A stretch of DNA of 64,000 nucleotides from Ancistrus triradiatus (GCA_025084515.1 JAJAGP010001653.1:1-64000), one strand, 5' to 3'. Counted from the stretch's first letter, positions 10,271 to 21,949 are shown. The notes: generated by a model from the sequence alone, not told the origin. Numbers and translations: made by a program.

Positions 10271-10892
10271 AACATGGATGGATGGATCGATCTATGGATG
10301 GATGGATGGATCGGTCTATGGATCGACCTATGGATGGATGGATGGATGGATGGATCGATCTATGGATGGATGGATGGATGGATGGATCGATCTATGGATG
10401 GATGGATGAATGGATGGATGGATCAATTTATGGATGGATGGATGGATGGATGGATCGATCTATGGATGGATGGATGGATGGATGGATGGTTGGATGGATC
10501 AATCTATGGATGGATGGATGGATTGATCGATCTATGGATGGATGGATGGATGGATCAATCTATGGATGGATGGATGGATGGATGGATGGATCGATATATG
10601 GATGGATGGATGGATGGGTCGTTCGATGGATGGATGGATCGATCTATGGATGGATGGATGGATGGATGGATGGATCGATCTATGGATGGATGGATGGATG
10701 GATGGATCGATCTATGGATGGATGGATGGATCGATCTATGGATGGATGGATGGGTAAATCGATCTATGGATGGATGGATGGATCGATCGATCTATGGATG
10801 GATGGATGGATGGATGGATGGATTGATGGATCTATGGATGGATGGATGGATGGATAGATGGATGGATCGATCTATGGATGGATGGATCTATC
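10271..10892. repeat. GGAT minisatellite-like array, about 620 bp
   Basis: (GGAT)n interrupted every 24-40 bp by a CGATCTAT-type block (variants CAATCTAT, CGACCTAT, CGATATAT). The 4-bp period leaves all three + frames open as Met-Asp-Gly-Trp repeats, so the long frames here (10274-10948, 10282-10857) are not genes. Confidence 0.95.
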
Positions 10893-11025
10893 TATTTACT
10901 TGGACTGACCAAAGTGCTGTACATAGAATAGATGAGTCAACGACTTAAAACACATAAGATAAGACAATTAACAAAAAAGAGAACAAAGATAAGACGAGTA
11001 AAAAGGAAGAGATAAAATACAAATA

Positions 11026-11225
11026 CAGTGGTACCTCGGTTCTCGACCACCTAGGAACTTGTTGAATTCAGTTTCTCAATGCATTTTGGCTCGGTTCTCG
11101 ATTCTCGTTGCTTGCTGGGAACTCACTTGCTTAAACTTGTATGAGTCAAGCTTTCACCCTAAACTCGATTCATGATTCATGATTCAGTACACAGTGATTT
11201 AGTGATTCAGGTTCACAATAGCCCT
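11026..11225 (+). mobile_element. Tigger-like element, left end only
   Basis: Starts CAGTGGTACCTCGGTTCTCG after TA (11024-11025), the best-preserved Tigger/pogo-type end in the window. It continues through AATTCAGTTTCTCAATGCAT and ATTCAGTACACAGTGATT, shared with 51634-52412, then fades. Confidence 0.75.
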
Positions 11226-11689
11226 TGCTCAGTATGTTGCTCAGCCCTGGCTCTGCTGTGTTTATCATGATTTTCTGGCCTGTGCTCACACTGCACTTAA
11301 ACGTTCTGGGCCTGAGCACTCTGACATCATCATGATGGGGGGTTTGGTGGTGGAGAAAGGCGTGTTTGCAGAGCACAATGGACTTCATGTTTGTTTTCAT
11401 TTGTGGCTTGTTGGAGTCATTTTGGGCACACTGACACACAGCCCTGTCATACTCTTCTAATAGATTTGTTGATTATGAAACATGGTGATTTTCGACTGAT
11501 CGTGCTGCACATATAAGAAGATGTTTTTTTCGGGAACTGATGTTGTGTTCTGTGCTAAAGTCACCAGAGTTGCCTGATCCTAATATTGTGCTCTAAAACA
11601 CACAGGAGCCAGGTTGGGCATCAAAGGCAGACATGATTTTCTTTGTATGATGGAGAGGAGTTTGGTCAGTAGATCACCTGTAGCAGCAA
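11226..11689. other. Unique sequence, nothing recognised
   Basis: No repeat family or coding motif recognised. Confidence 0.4.
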
Positions 11690-11815
11690 TGCCATTGCAA
11701 ATCTGGAATGCATTGGTGTCCTGTCCAGGGCATACTTATACCTGCATCCTCTGTCTTCTGGGGTTAGACACCAGAGTCCCTGGAGCTCTGACCAGGATAG
11801 AGCAGATTTAAACCT
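11690..11815 (+). mobile_element. 3' fragment of an HE1-like SINE
   Basis: GCATTGGTGTCCTGTCCAGG, CACCAGAGTCCCTGGAGCTC and GACCAGGATAGAGCAG follow the order of the SINE tail seen in reverse at 61718-62066. Confidence 0.55.
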
Positions 11816-12289
11816 GAAAAATCTCACTGATTTCCTAAAGCAATACAGAGCATCCTGAGTACTATACCCTACTGCTGCCGGCCTTTTGTTAATCTCTAAG
11901 ATCAGCGTCAGTTCAGCTGGTGGAGGATATTTGTTATATCGCTTCTAAGCTGTAGAATAATAAGTGAAAATCCAGTTTAAAAACCTATTTATTAACCTGT
12001 TGTATTCATAGCTTGTGTCCTTTGATCAATTTAAACATATCCCTATAAATTCTAGTAATTTACATAGACTTTTTATTATTGTCGTTCTTATTTTTGTCTT
12101 AAGTAGGGATTTCAAAACCTAATGAAAATAGAATGAATCATGGCTCCTTCCAGCAAGACAGACTTCCAGCACATTTGCTGCATGACTGCTTTCGATAATG
12201 TCGTGCTAAGGCTTAGCAGAGGTGAGTATTAGTCAGGCTTTTCCATAGGTCACACTTGGTACCCAAATCTTTACTTCAAATACAATTTG
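11816..12289. other. Unique sequence, nothing recognised
   Basis: AT-rich, no repeat family or coding motif recognised. Confidence 0.4.
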
Positions 12290-12690
12290 AATGTGACGTG
12301 TGGTCCCCTGCACTATATCCTGATTGCTAAAGAAAATATTCCCCTGTGAGATTCATACTCGGCTCCTGTCACGCATGTCAGCGGCAAACCTATTTATAAG
12401 CCCCGGCTTTGGCCTGCTCAGCTCACGAAGCCTCGATGCTAGCCCTTCTGATCTCATACTGCAGTAAGAGTCCTATTATACACCTTGAGAGTCATCTCCA
12501 TTAGGCAAAATTACTTTTTCTTTTTTTAAAAGGTGAAGGCCTGACACGCTAATTGGCCCCAATCAGGTCTGTAATCTAATCCAATTAGAGCCAGACACCA
12601 AGCTCACGGCCACCTTAATTGGGATTCTCTGTCTGTGGGAACTTGTCAGGTGTAGACATGCCACCCCAGCTAATTCACATTGCTGTAAAT
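12290..12690. promoter_or_regulatory. Candidate conserved block rich in homeodomain motifs
   Basis: Non-repetitive. Between 12545 and 12680 it carries GCTAATTGG, TCTAATCC, CCAATTAGAG, CTTAATTGGG and GCTAATTCAC, all close to TAATTG or TAATCC homeodomain sites. No coding frame. An enhancer role is inferred from clustering only. Confidence 0.3.
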
Positions 12691-12934
12691 TGAAACCGAA
12701 GCATAGAAAACCTTTCATTTCATCAAATTTGGATGCCTGCAGAGGAACACAACCCTCTTTATTTCAGTCAAGCGTCTGCAAATGTAAAATAGCAAAATGA
12801 ATTTACCACTACTTGTCGACATACGCATTATGCATGGAAACAGAACAAGCAGTAGAGCATTGTGATGCATCTTTAGCTGTATTTGTACTTGAGAGATCAA
12901 CTTATGAATTGTTTTAGACGATTTTAAGAGTATG

Positions 12935-13330
12935 GTTTATATATGTCTAAGTAGAGAGAAGACAATTTGACGATTCACTGTACCACACACAGCAGACAGA
13001 TCCAGAAGGGTAAGTAATAAAGATATGGTTTTCCTGGCTCTATGAACTGCTTCAGTGACTGTGAGAAGAGCAGTTTCCATGGAGTGATCGACCTTGTGAC
13101 TAGGCCAGTTAATATAAAGGAGGTGGTTTTCTTGAAGAAAGGAGAACAACCGATGAAGTTTTTGACAGGAATGGAAAGGTGGAGACATGTCTGCAGTTGG
13201 ACACATCATCTGGGTTGAGGACCGTTTTCTTCAGTAGAGGTGTAAATCTTAAAGAGAAAAGGAGGCAGTCCATTGGATGTCAGTGGCTTGTTGATCATTG
13301 CTTTGGTATATGGTGCACCTCTCTACCTGA
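12935..13330 (-). pseudogene. LINE reverse transcriptase fragment
   Basis: The minus-strand frame at 12937-13209 aligns by eye to the fingers/palm part of a fish LINE reverse transcriptase of the L2/CR1/Rex1 kind. It reads METALLTVTEAVHRARK then LLTLLDLSAVCGTVNRQIV, where the family has a TETALLAVTE-like run and then LLDLSAAFDTVNH. The block holding the first catalytic Asp (AFDTV) reads VCGTV here, so that Asp is lost. Upstream on the same strand (13210-13330) sequence resembling the VTPLLKK..NPADV region continues with disruptions. Only the middle of ORF2 is present, with no endonuclease domain or 3' tail, so it is a dead fragment. Confidence 0.8.
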
Positions 13331-13452
13331 CACACCTGCTCTGTGAGTTCATAGTGATTCTGAGTGAGGCAGGTCAAAAGAACTAAGAAAGAGCTGAGTA
13401 GGGACAGTGAGGTGACCCAACCTTAGAAAACGAACAGAGAAAATAATCAATC

Positions 13453-13639
13453 TGACTGTGGTAGCCTAGCGGTTAAGGTACTGGTCCTATGGACCAAAAG
13501 GTCCAGGGTTCAAATCCCACCTCTGTCAAGCTGCCACTGTTGGCTCCTTGAGCAAGGCCCTTAACCCACAATTGCTTGGATTGTAAGATTGTACCAATAG
13601 TAAATCGTTCTGGATAAGGGCGTAAATGTAAATGTAAAT
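13453..13639 (+). mobile_element. tRNA-derived SINE (family S), well preserved
   Basis: GACTGTGGTAGCCTAGCGGT head with A box, GGTCCAGGGTTCAAATCCCA B box, GCCACTGTTGGCTCCTTGAG core, and GGATAAGGGCGTAAATGTAA tail, which lacks the usual CTGCTAAATGCT step. Confidence 0.92.
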
Positions 13640-13894
13640 TTGCCAAGAGGACCAGAAGTATGTTAATCATGATGTGGTGAACCATAAATTCAATCCTTTT
13701 TTAAATTCCTCCTTTCTCTTTTGTTGGGGCTGCATTGGCACAGCTGATTAAAATGCCAGTGGACATTACTTGTACATACTATGAATAGTTCCTTATTACA
13801 TATAGCTATAAGTTTTATTTTTGGACTGAGAGGCATCAAGGGCATTGATACATTTATGTAATAACACCCCTTGTTTGGCAGAATGTCAGATCTA

Positions 13895-14077
13895 ATCTCT
13901 CATCAGTGCTCACAGGACGCTGCCTACAGGATGCTGGTGGCTGGACATTTTTGGTTGGTGGACTATTTTCAGTCCAGCAGTGACACTGTGGTTTATGAAA
14001 CCTCCAGCAGCACTGTTGTCTGATTCATTCATACCAGCATAACACAGACTAACACACCACCACATGATCCACCATCC
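13895..14077. mobile_element. Fragment of palindromic MITE M2
   Basis: CAGGATGCTGGTGGCTGGAC, TTTTCAGTCCAGCAGTGACA and CCTCCAGCAGCACTGTTG match the central part of 1926-2920. It is fused at about 14077 to a T3 Tc1-like element. Confidence 0.75.
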
Positions 14078-14725
14078 ATTTGGTACAAAAGCAGCATCCA
14101 GGAAAGTGAGTATTTGAGAAGCAAAGATGGGCAGAGGATCTCCAGTTTGTCAACTAACGCATAAGCAAATGATTTAAATGTTTTTAAAATGTTCTTCAAA
14201 AAAAGATTTGGGAAAGATTTGCATATTCTACAATGCATAATATTTAAAAAATCAAGTAATTTGGAATCAAAGAGCCCTCAGACAGCACTGCATCAAGAAC
14301 CATCCTTCATCTATAGCTGATAAAACCCTATGGGCAAGGGATTACTTTGGTAAACCTTTGTCATTAGTAAAATACAGAGTTACATTCACAAATTCCACTT
14401 AAAACTTTACTGTGCAAAAAGAAGCCTTATGTTAACCATGTCCAGAAGTGGCATCGACTTCTCTGGGATGGACCATGGCATTACAATAGGGTAAATGCTT
14501 TACCGTCCCAACATTTTTGGAATGCGCTGTATGCCTGAAATGCAGAAACTGATGTTTATTAACAAATGAATTTAAGTTGACCAGACAAACATTAAATAAC
14601 TGGGTTCATACTGTCTACAATTAAATAAAAGTCAAAGTAAATTTAAGAAGCACTGAACTTATTTTTTATTTGCATTTACCATGCTCTCCCAACTTTTTCT
14701 GATTTGGTATTGTAGATGCATTTCT
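14078..14725 (+). mobile_element. Tc1-like element family T3, 5' truncated and internally deleted
   Basis: Starts within the 5' region (TTTGGTACAAAAGCAGCATC, AAAGATGGGCAGAGGATCTC), includes the transposase N-terminal region (TCAGACAGCACTGCATCAAG, GCCTTATGTTAACCATGTCC), then jumps at about 14475 to the end of the frame (GGGTAAATGCTTTACCGTCC) and a long right terminal repeat ending CTTTTTCTGATTTGG-like near 14725. About half of the transposase is gone. Confidence 0.78.
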
Positions 14726-15171
14726 GCTGAGACTGTAGCACACTGTATTATTCAATGGTACTGAATGTAGCATGGGTGTTTTTCCAGAGTTGATGTAATC
14801 CAGAGAGCATTTTGCGAAATCTGCACCTCCCTGCCTATGTGAGGGGAAGCATCTCCCTGGTGGATCTGCAGCATTACATGAACAGGCAGATGGAGAAAAT
14901 ATTGTTGACAATAAACTGTTCCTCTTTTAAGGAATTGTTGTGACAAGGTGGAGCTCCCATCACTCGAAATAGCAGCTGTGTACTGTTTACAAAGCGGCCC
15001 AGAGCTATGTTTGTTTCCATCCAAGCATCCAACTCTTCGTCTCCTCCCTCTATTTTACTGTGTGTAATGAAGAAGCTGTCGGCATCACACCTCATTCAGG
15101 TTTTGTTTTCCTTCAGCGGTGCCATAATTATTGAGTCAATTAAATGATGAAGTTGGCTACTTTAAGTCATA
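14726..15171. other. Unique sequence, nothing recognised
   Basis: Several overlapping minus frames (14666-15095) have no family motif. They are not convincing as exons: no consistent splice-bounded frame was seen. Confidence 0.35.
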
Positions 15172-15538
15172 CAGTGGTGCTTGAAAGTTTATTTTCTACA
15201 TTTCTGCATAAATACCCACCAACATCCCAGAGCTGAAGCTGTTCTGTATGGAGGAACGGGCTAAAATTCCTCCAAGCCGGTGTGCAGGACTGATCAACAG
15301 TTACAGAAAATGTTTAGGTGCAGTTATTGCTGCACAGGGGGGTCACACCAGATACTGAAAGCAAAGGTTCACATACTTTTGCCACTCACTAATATGTAAT
15401 ATTGGACAATTTTCCGCAATAAATAAACGACCAAATATAATATTTTTGTCTCAGTTGTTTGACTGGTCATGTTTTACGTCATATTTATTTAGAAATATAG
15501 AACATTTTAAAGGGGTCACAAACTTTCAAGCACCACTG
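15172..15538 (+). mobile_element. Short deletion derivative of Tc1-like family T2
   Basis: Only 367 bp, with both ends intact (CAGTGGTGCTTGAAAGTTTA; CTTTCAAGCACCACTG) and TA on each side. The interior keeps only the transposase C-terminal piece (CATCCCAGAGCTGAAGCTGT to CACACCAGATACTGA). It has the structure of a newly formed MITE. Confidence 0.9.
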
Positions 15539-15717
15539 TATGTTTGCAAGAAAGCAAACCTCTGGAATATCAGCAATGTATCCAATTTTTTTCATTAAGG
15601 ACCATATTTAGTGTGGAGTTATGTGCATGCCATTAAGTATTAACGAGATCAGCATACAGGCTGCAGGTGTATCTGCTTCAGTTTCAATTATATATTTATA
15701 TATATATTTTAACAATA

Positions 15718-15873
15718 GGCAGTGTTACAAAGTAGCTTCAGAAAAAGCTGATCCTAGAGTCCAACTCAGCAGCCGGAGGTGACCGTGGCAAGGAAAACCA
15801 CGCTGAGATGCAAAAGAAAGAAACCTTAAGTGCAACCAGTCCGAAATGGGAAACCCATGCTCATCTGGGTGAG
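15718..15873 (+). mobile_element. Interspersed repeat R, fragment
   Basis: GTGGCAAGGAAAACCACGCT, AAAGAAAGAAACCTTAAG and CTCATCTGGGTGAGACC match the 3' part of repeat R (reference copy 51610-52620 without its insertion). The TTTATATAGCGC start is absent. Confidence 0.6.
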
Positions 15874-16119
15874 ACCAGACAACAGAGTTAAATTTGTAAG
15901 AATCCTTATAAAGCCTTGTCTAGAGTACAGGTAGGGTTTCTCAAAATGCTAATGTATGGAGGTTACTTACTGAGTTTGAATACATAGTTTTCTAAATATC
16001 AGTGGTCATACTGGAAGTAAGCTCCCTGGACAAAATACATGTCATCCTGCATGTTTAAGGTTGTAGTAACTTCAGGCTCCTAAATATGGCATTGCATGAG
16101 GATGATTGAGCTATAAATA

Positions 16120-16990
16120 CCTGCGGGTTTTGTGATGGGATTCATAGATTGAGAAGAGGTGGAACAATGCAATAAGTGTCTCGTCCGATGTGTAGAAAAA
16201 GGACCACAAAGCAGACGTTAATGCTTGGCAAAAAGGAGTGATTGCATTTGGCCGTGCCAAAGGTCATAGTGTGACGTAAGTAGCTGGATTTACAAGCGTA
16301 TCGAAGTCTACCAGTAGTGGCAAAAATCCCAGTCTAGAGGAAATTCTCATCAGATTTGTGGCCGAACGACCGAAGCCGACAGACAGGAAAGAATTGCTTC
16401 TAAAAGTCAACTTCACAACCATTTTCTGAAAGAACACACCACAGGGAACTGCATACCATGAACATATGGAGCAGAGTGGCATGCAAGTTGCTCATAAAGT
16501 TGCCTGGTTACAACGGGTGAAAAGACACAAACGTTGGACTGTTCATGACATGTGAATGATGCTAGGCATCTCGTTCATCAAAGACCTCAGGAAGCCTTCA
16601 ATAAGGACTGCGTGCAAGGTGTGGTTCAAGCTGGAGGAGGTTCTGTGATGTTCTGGGGGTGTTTTAATTATGTGGAAATGGGTCGTTTGGGGGATGTGAC
16701 AGTAAATATGAACCTCAATGACTACAATGAGCTGCTGGCCAACCACGTTTTGCCTTTTGCTCATTTTCTAAGGAACATAACATTCCTATCCCTGTATTCC
16801 AGGATGACAATTCTCACATTCACAAGGCAGCACATGTGACTGATTGGCATGATGAACATTCAGCGCCATTGGCCCCCAAAATTCCAAAATGTGAATCCTC
16901 TTACATCTGCACCTCTTAAAAATGTCGCCAACATCCAGAAATGTGTCCAGTCCATGTCAAATTTAATTGCTGTTGTTGTTGTTCATTGAG
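16120..16990 (+). mobile_element. Tc1-like remnant, family T5
   Basis: A transposase-derived region on the + strand without clear terminal repeats. It ends before a (GTT)n run and the T1 element at 17011. Confidence 0.65.
16150..16915 (+). pseudogene. Tc1-like transposase remnant (T5)
   Basis: The 16552-16839 frame contains GGGSVMFWGCFNYVEMGRLG, the block after the first catalytic Asp in Tc1 transposases. Just after it the DNA at 16800-16855 still encodes a degraded DDNSHIH..AAHVTDWHDEH stretch, equivalent to the second catalytic Asp region, but in another frame. Frameshifts and stops occur on both sides and the DNA-binding domain is barely traceable. It is inactive. The family differs from T1-T3 in sequence. 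Confidence 0.7.
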
Positions 16991-17010
16991 ATATTACACG
17001 CTATTATGTA

Positions 17011-17916
17011 CAGTGGGGCAAAAAAGTATTTACTCAGCCACTGATTGTGCAAGTTCTCCTACTTAGAAAGATGAGAGAGGTCTGTAATGTTCATCATAGC
17101 TACACTTCCAGAAAATCACACTGTAGGATTTGGTCAATGACAGCAGTTCAACTCAGTACTTTGTAACAACCTTTGTTGGCAATGACAGAGGTCAAACATT
17201 TCCTATAAGTCTTCACAATGCTGGCACACACTGTAGCTGGTATTTTGGCCCATTCCTCCATGCAGATCTCCTCTAGAGCAGTGTAGTGTGCTACTGATGG
17301 TAGCCTTTGTTACTTTGGTCCCAGCTCTCTGCAGGTCATTCATCAGGTCCCTCTGTGTAGTTCTGGGATTTTTGCTCATCGTTCTCATGATCATTTTGAC
17401 CCCACGGGATGAGACCTTGCGATCGAGGGAGATTATCAATGGTCTTGCATGTCTTCCATTTTCTTACAATTGCTCCCACAGTTGATTTATTCACACCAAC
17501 CTGCTTGCCTGTTCTAGATTCACTCTTCCCAGCCTGGTTCAGGTCTACAATTTTTTTCCTGGTGTCCTTCGACAGCTCTTTGGTCTTGGCCATGGTTGAG
17601 TTTGGAGTCTGACTGTTTGAGGCTGTGGACAGGTGTCTTTTATACAGATAACGATGTCAAACAGGTGCCATTAATACAGGTAACGAGTGGAGGACAGAAG
17701 AGCTTCTTAAAGAAGAAGTTACAGTTCTGTGAGAGCCAGAAATCTTGCTTGTTTGTGAGTGACCAAATACTTATTTTCCACCATGATTTGCAATTAAATT
17801 CTTTAAAAATCCTACAATCTGATTTCCTGGATTTTTTTTTCTCATTTGGTCTCTCATAGTTGAAGTGTACCTATTAAGAAAATTACAGACCTGACTAAAT
17901 ACTTTTTGCCCCACTG
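17011..17916 (-). mobile_element. Tc1-like element family T1, internally deleted
   Basis: 906 bp, both ends present (CAGTGGGGCAAAAAAGTATT; CTTTTTGCCCCACTG) with TA on each side (17009-17010, 17917-17918). Compared with the 1.61-kb copy at 2983-4596 it lacks about 700 bp from the middle of the transposase, including all three catalytic positions. Confidence 0.93.
17165..17593 (-). pseudogene. Tc1-like transposase, N-terminal half only (T1)
   Basis: Start codon at 17593 (MAKTKELSKDTRKKIVDLNQ). The first helix-turn-helix is readable (AGKSESRTGKQVGVNKSTVG then AIVRKWK). A frameshift near 17440 moves it into the 17203-17439 frame with KVSSRGVKMIMRTMSKNPRT and the RAGTKVTKATISSTL part of the second DNA-binding motif. 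It then jumps directly to the extreme C-terminal region. No catalytic domain remains. If translated it would be only a DNA-binding fragment, broken by the shift. Confidence 0.9.
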
Positions 17917-18789
17917 TACATTTCAGTCACAGGTGACTAAGGTGAGCTTACTTTTCACTTACCTGTCTACCTTTACACCAAGTCTCAAAACTTTATATTA
18001 TAAGCAATATAAGAGTAACATTTTAACCCACACAACTTAAACTGTGATGGTTTAAATAAAATTACTAATGAAGCTGATGTGGAGTCCAGATGAAGTCCTG
18101 TAGCTATACAAAACCTCTACTTAAAGGGATAGCGCTCAGGAGAGGAGATGTAATGATTAGTCAATGTGAAGTGTTCCATGGCTAGTGGAATCAATGATCT
18201 GGTCCAGGCTCATAATTATTGCTCTCTCTGCCAGCATAAGAAGAAATCAATAAAGTCAAGTACACAAAGCACCAGGCAGCCAGACAGTATTACACACACT
18301 GCAGCAGACTTCACGAAATGTACTCGCTGGTCAATTCACAACTATAGTAGCCCCCCTCAAAATTAAACTGGGTTATCAAGTCCCTGTATTACCCAAACCC
18401 GTGATGGACTAAATAAAAGGACGGAAGTATGAGATAACCAGCAACACACTCAGTATCAGTCATTTTTCCCTAAGTTTGTTTGTTTGTTTATTTGGTTTAT
18501 TTAATGTGGTATTCAGACACAAGGTTACATTAAAACTAGTTATGAATACTCAGACTGCACCAACGTAGCGTAATCAATTAGCATAATGCATGTCTTAGGA
18601 CTGTTGGAGGAAAATGGAAGTAAACCCAAGCGGACAAGGGAAGGACGTGTTTTTCTCCAAATAAAATATTAAAGCAAGAATATAGCAGGGTGGAAGTGAT
18701 GAAGAGATGGCTGATTGCAAACTGACTCTTAATGACTTTCATAAAAAAAGACGTTTCTTTTCTAAATTATATATTCAATTCTATTTTGA
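17917..18789. other. Unique AT-rich sequence
   Basis: No repeat family or coding motif recognised. Confidence 0.45.
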
Positions 18790-19048
18790 GATTAAGGTAC
18801 TGGACGAGGGCCCAAAAGGTCCAGGGCTCAAGTCAGATTTATTTATATAGCGCTTTTTACAATGGAGCATTGTCTCAAAGCAACTGTACAATGTCAGATT
18901 ATCTCCTAATATCTACGTCCAATTCAAAATTGAGCAAGCCTAGGGCGACAGTGGCAAGGAAAAACTCCCTAAGTGCAAAGGCCTTTAACCCACAGTTGCT
19001 TGAACTGTAAGGTTGTATCAATTGTCGCTCTGGATAAGGGCACCTCCG
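18790..19048 (+). mobile_element. SINE (family S) interrupted by repeat R
   Basis: The SINE head (ATTAAGGTACTGGACGAGG, GTCCAGGGCTCAAGTC) at 18790-18834 and its tail (CCTTTAACCCACAGTTGCTT, CTCTGGATAAGGGCACC) at 18977-19048 flank a 142-bp piece of repeat R (TTTATTTATATAGCGCTTTT to AAAACTCCCT). Either R inserted into the SINE or the two are a composite. Confidence 0.75.
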
Positions 19049-20935
19049 AAGTTATATAATACGTTTGATAATGTTATATAATGGTGTTGCACAAATAATA
19101 AGGCAGAATTAAAATGCTGCGTAATTCTGTAGGACTTTCTTCTGCCAGGTGTTGCGACTTGTCCTGCAGACTGCCTGTCTGTTCATGTTCTTTCTCTCTG
19201 TGGGTGGCCATGTCTGTCAAGTGCTACGGCTGGCTGAGCTGGGCATGTGTTGGTGGTTGCTGACATACACTTTTGATGTGACCACATTTAAATCGGTCTG
19301 AGAGAGAGAGTGGTGAGCATCATACTCATTTATTTGCTGATGCTGATTCTCGTTTTAGTCATTTAGTCATTTATTTATTGAGGAAAATGATAAGCTTCTC
19401 TTTCACATTTCAACTGCTGCTGTTTTGTAAAATTGTACATCTGCATTAGTTTGTACATTTTACACTGATCCCTTGCTACCCACCCTGGCTACATATCTTT
19501 TCTATGCATATGAGCTATGCATAGACTTATAAATTGTGAGTAACGAATACTCTATTTTTATACTGTTGCCTCACTGGCATGTATTCTGCCTGTTATTTAG
19601 TTTTTTATGTAAAGTTAATGTTGCAACTTGCTCTTGGAAGGGGGCATTTCATCTCCGTTGTGTATGTGTATCTGGTACCTAACAAGTCAGTTATGATCTG
19701 TCTAGAACACTAGAGGAGTTAGCGGCCACTACTGGCAGAAAATGTTACATAATGTGGCACATTGAAAGCCATGTGTGAGTGTTATAGATACACATTTTAG
19801 GATGGATTTTATATATCTTATCAGTTTAAGAACAAACACACTCAAAGTCTGGGATATATTAAATAGTAAATTACAACTTGGTTCTCAAAGTCAGCAGGGC
19901 ATGCAGGAAAAATGGTAAAAAAATCGGGCAACTTTGGTTTGCATTAGGAATGTGAACATGTTCGCTATGTAAGGATTATACACAAGCTATATACTTGTGG
20001 AAATATGGATTGTATTGAGTACACCACACCATACCATACTGAGTACGGTATTGTGTCAGAGTACTAACCACACTACTCTGTAACCTGTCAAAAGTGCCTA
20101 CAATGGGAACATGAGTGAATATAATTGATTCTTTTTTGTGCTTGTGAAACTGCACTTTGAATATGGACTTAATAACCTGAATTTCTAATTTCATAATAAA
20201 CCTAAACTGAAGTGAAAATTATGTTGCTAATATGATCACACATCTCTTAACCAGAGATCATTTTGTACAGATGTTTTCCCACATGTTCTAGTTATATAAT
20301 TCAAATAAAAGCATTTCATATTCGGTGTAAGTGCTATAGAAGGCCAGTCTTTTGTCTGATATGGAGACACTGACATTGTGAAAGAAATGTAAAATGTTTG
20401 ATCATTGACATAGACCCACTCTATTGTTTCTCGTCAACTCTGAATCTCCTTTTTTTTAGCTCAGACCTCAACCTTCATCTTTCTCTGACCCGAAATGTGT
20501 GACGGACGCACTGAGATCACTCACGGTGTTCAGACTTGATAAAAAAAGCACTTTAGACATCAAGTGCAGTGAAAGGTCCTGTCATGAAATGTCTGAAAGA
20601 GTGCGGGACATCCAGGCAGACTTCATAAAGTCACGTTTTATCGTCTTCATAAAGTCACGCCTCAATCAAAAGCTCAGCTCGTATCCTCGGTAAGGTAGCA
20701 AAAAAGAAGAGGCTTTCATCTGACAAATGGTCCCACTTTTCCCTCTGTCTTTTTGGAATCTCTTTTTGTATAAGGGCAGCTGATGGCAAGTTGCCCCCTC
20801 TATTCCCTCGGCTTTTTTTCTCCATCAAAATTCATTTCTTACAAATGGGCTTCTTTGGTCTGTTTAGAGCCAGACATGCAGAATGAAAGTTGTTTCTAAT
20901 CAAACAGAAAAATCACTTTATATTTCTGTCTGTGG
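19049..20935. other. Long unique AT-rich stretch
   Basis: Nearly 1.9 kb without a recognised repeat or gene. Small frames (19976-20194 -, 20499-20693 +) carry no motif. Confidence 0.45.
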
Positions 20936-21035
20936 TAGTGTTGTAGTCAAGACCGCTAGAGCCAAATCTGAGTCAAGACCAAGACCAAGACCAAAACCAA
21001 GACCAGGAGTGACCGAGACCGAGAAAAGATTACCA
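20936..21035. repeat. AAGACC short tandem repeat
   Basis: TAGTGTTGTAGTCAAGACCG is followed by several AAGACC-type hexamer copies (20973-21005) and GACCGAGACCGAGA. A similar GTAGTCAAGACC array is common in fish genomes. The 20883-21101 frame (Arg-Pro-Lys repeats) is a by-product. Confidence 0.75.
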
Positions 21036-21949
21036 TATTTTTATCATACAAGAATTAAAAGAAGAAAAGGAATTGTTTGTAATTCACTTTACATTCATTA
21101 AACATTATATAATATAATTATATTTTTTTATTAAATAATATTATATTTAATCATAGATTTTGTAAAATATAACATTAAATTATATACAGTATAGCCTACA
21201 ATTCTTATTAATTATTATCATAATACAGCCTTAATCAAACTAAGTCATCTCTCAAACTTAATCAGAATCACCACATAAAGTCAACTGTACCTATTCTATT
21301 AATTTATTAAATGTGTCTGTAATTTATTAAATGTTCTATTTATTATTAAATATAAAAACATAGTAATAATAATTCCAGATTGTGTGGACATGGTAAAGTA
21401 AGCAGACAAAAATGCACACTTGATTTCTTAACATCAGATTATTCAAAATAAAACGTGTTCACTGATTGGATGCTGAACGTGAAGCGCAGTAACTTGTTTT
21501 TCTGTTAGCTAATCTGAATGCAGATTTTATTTAGGCATGTAGAGAACTGATGCAGTAACTGATTAATTCTGTTTGACTGGATTGTTGATATTCAATAACG
21601 ATATAAAAAGTTCCATTTATAATTAGTGTTACGTCAGACAGAAGCATTGGACTCGGCTGTAAGTTATAATCTATTATTTTCTGATAAAACTGTGCTCTGT
21701 TCTATTCTGGATTTCTTTATGAAATATCTTTCAACTTCAAACCTTCTTGTAACATGTTTTGATATGCAAATGCTTATGATGAATATTATTCCTTCATGCT
21801 TACTCTGGTTTTTTTTTAAGCAGTTTTGGTATTTCACTTCAGATTTTTTCTCTCTTCTCATTTGCTTCATAAAATATTTAGCAGAGCCAACAGCAACATG
21901 AGAAGATGATTACACTATCCATAATTCGTTGTTATGTGAACAACAATTA
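21036..21949. other. Very AT-rich unique sequence
   Basis: 21100-21400 is almost pure A/T with many ATTA and AATAT words. No gene or repeat family recognised. Confidence 0.5.

Noticed and set aside
10274..10948. 224-residue Met-Asp-Gly-Trp repeat protein
   Set aside because: It is the translation of the GGAT array; all three + frames are open because the unit contains no stop.
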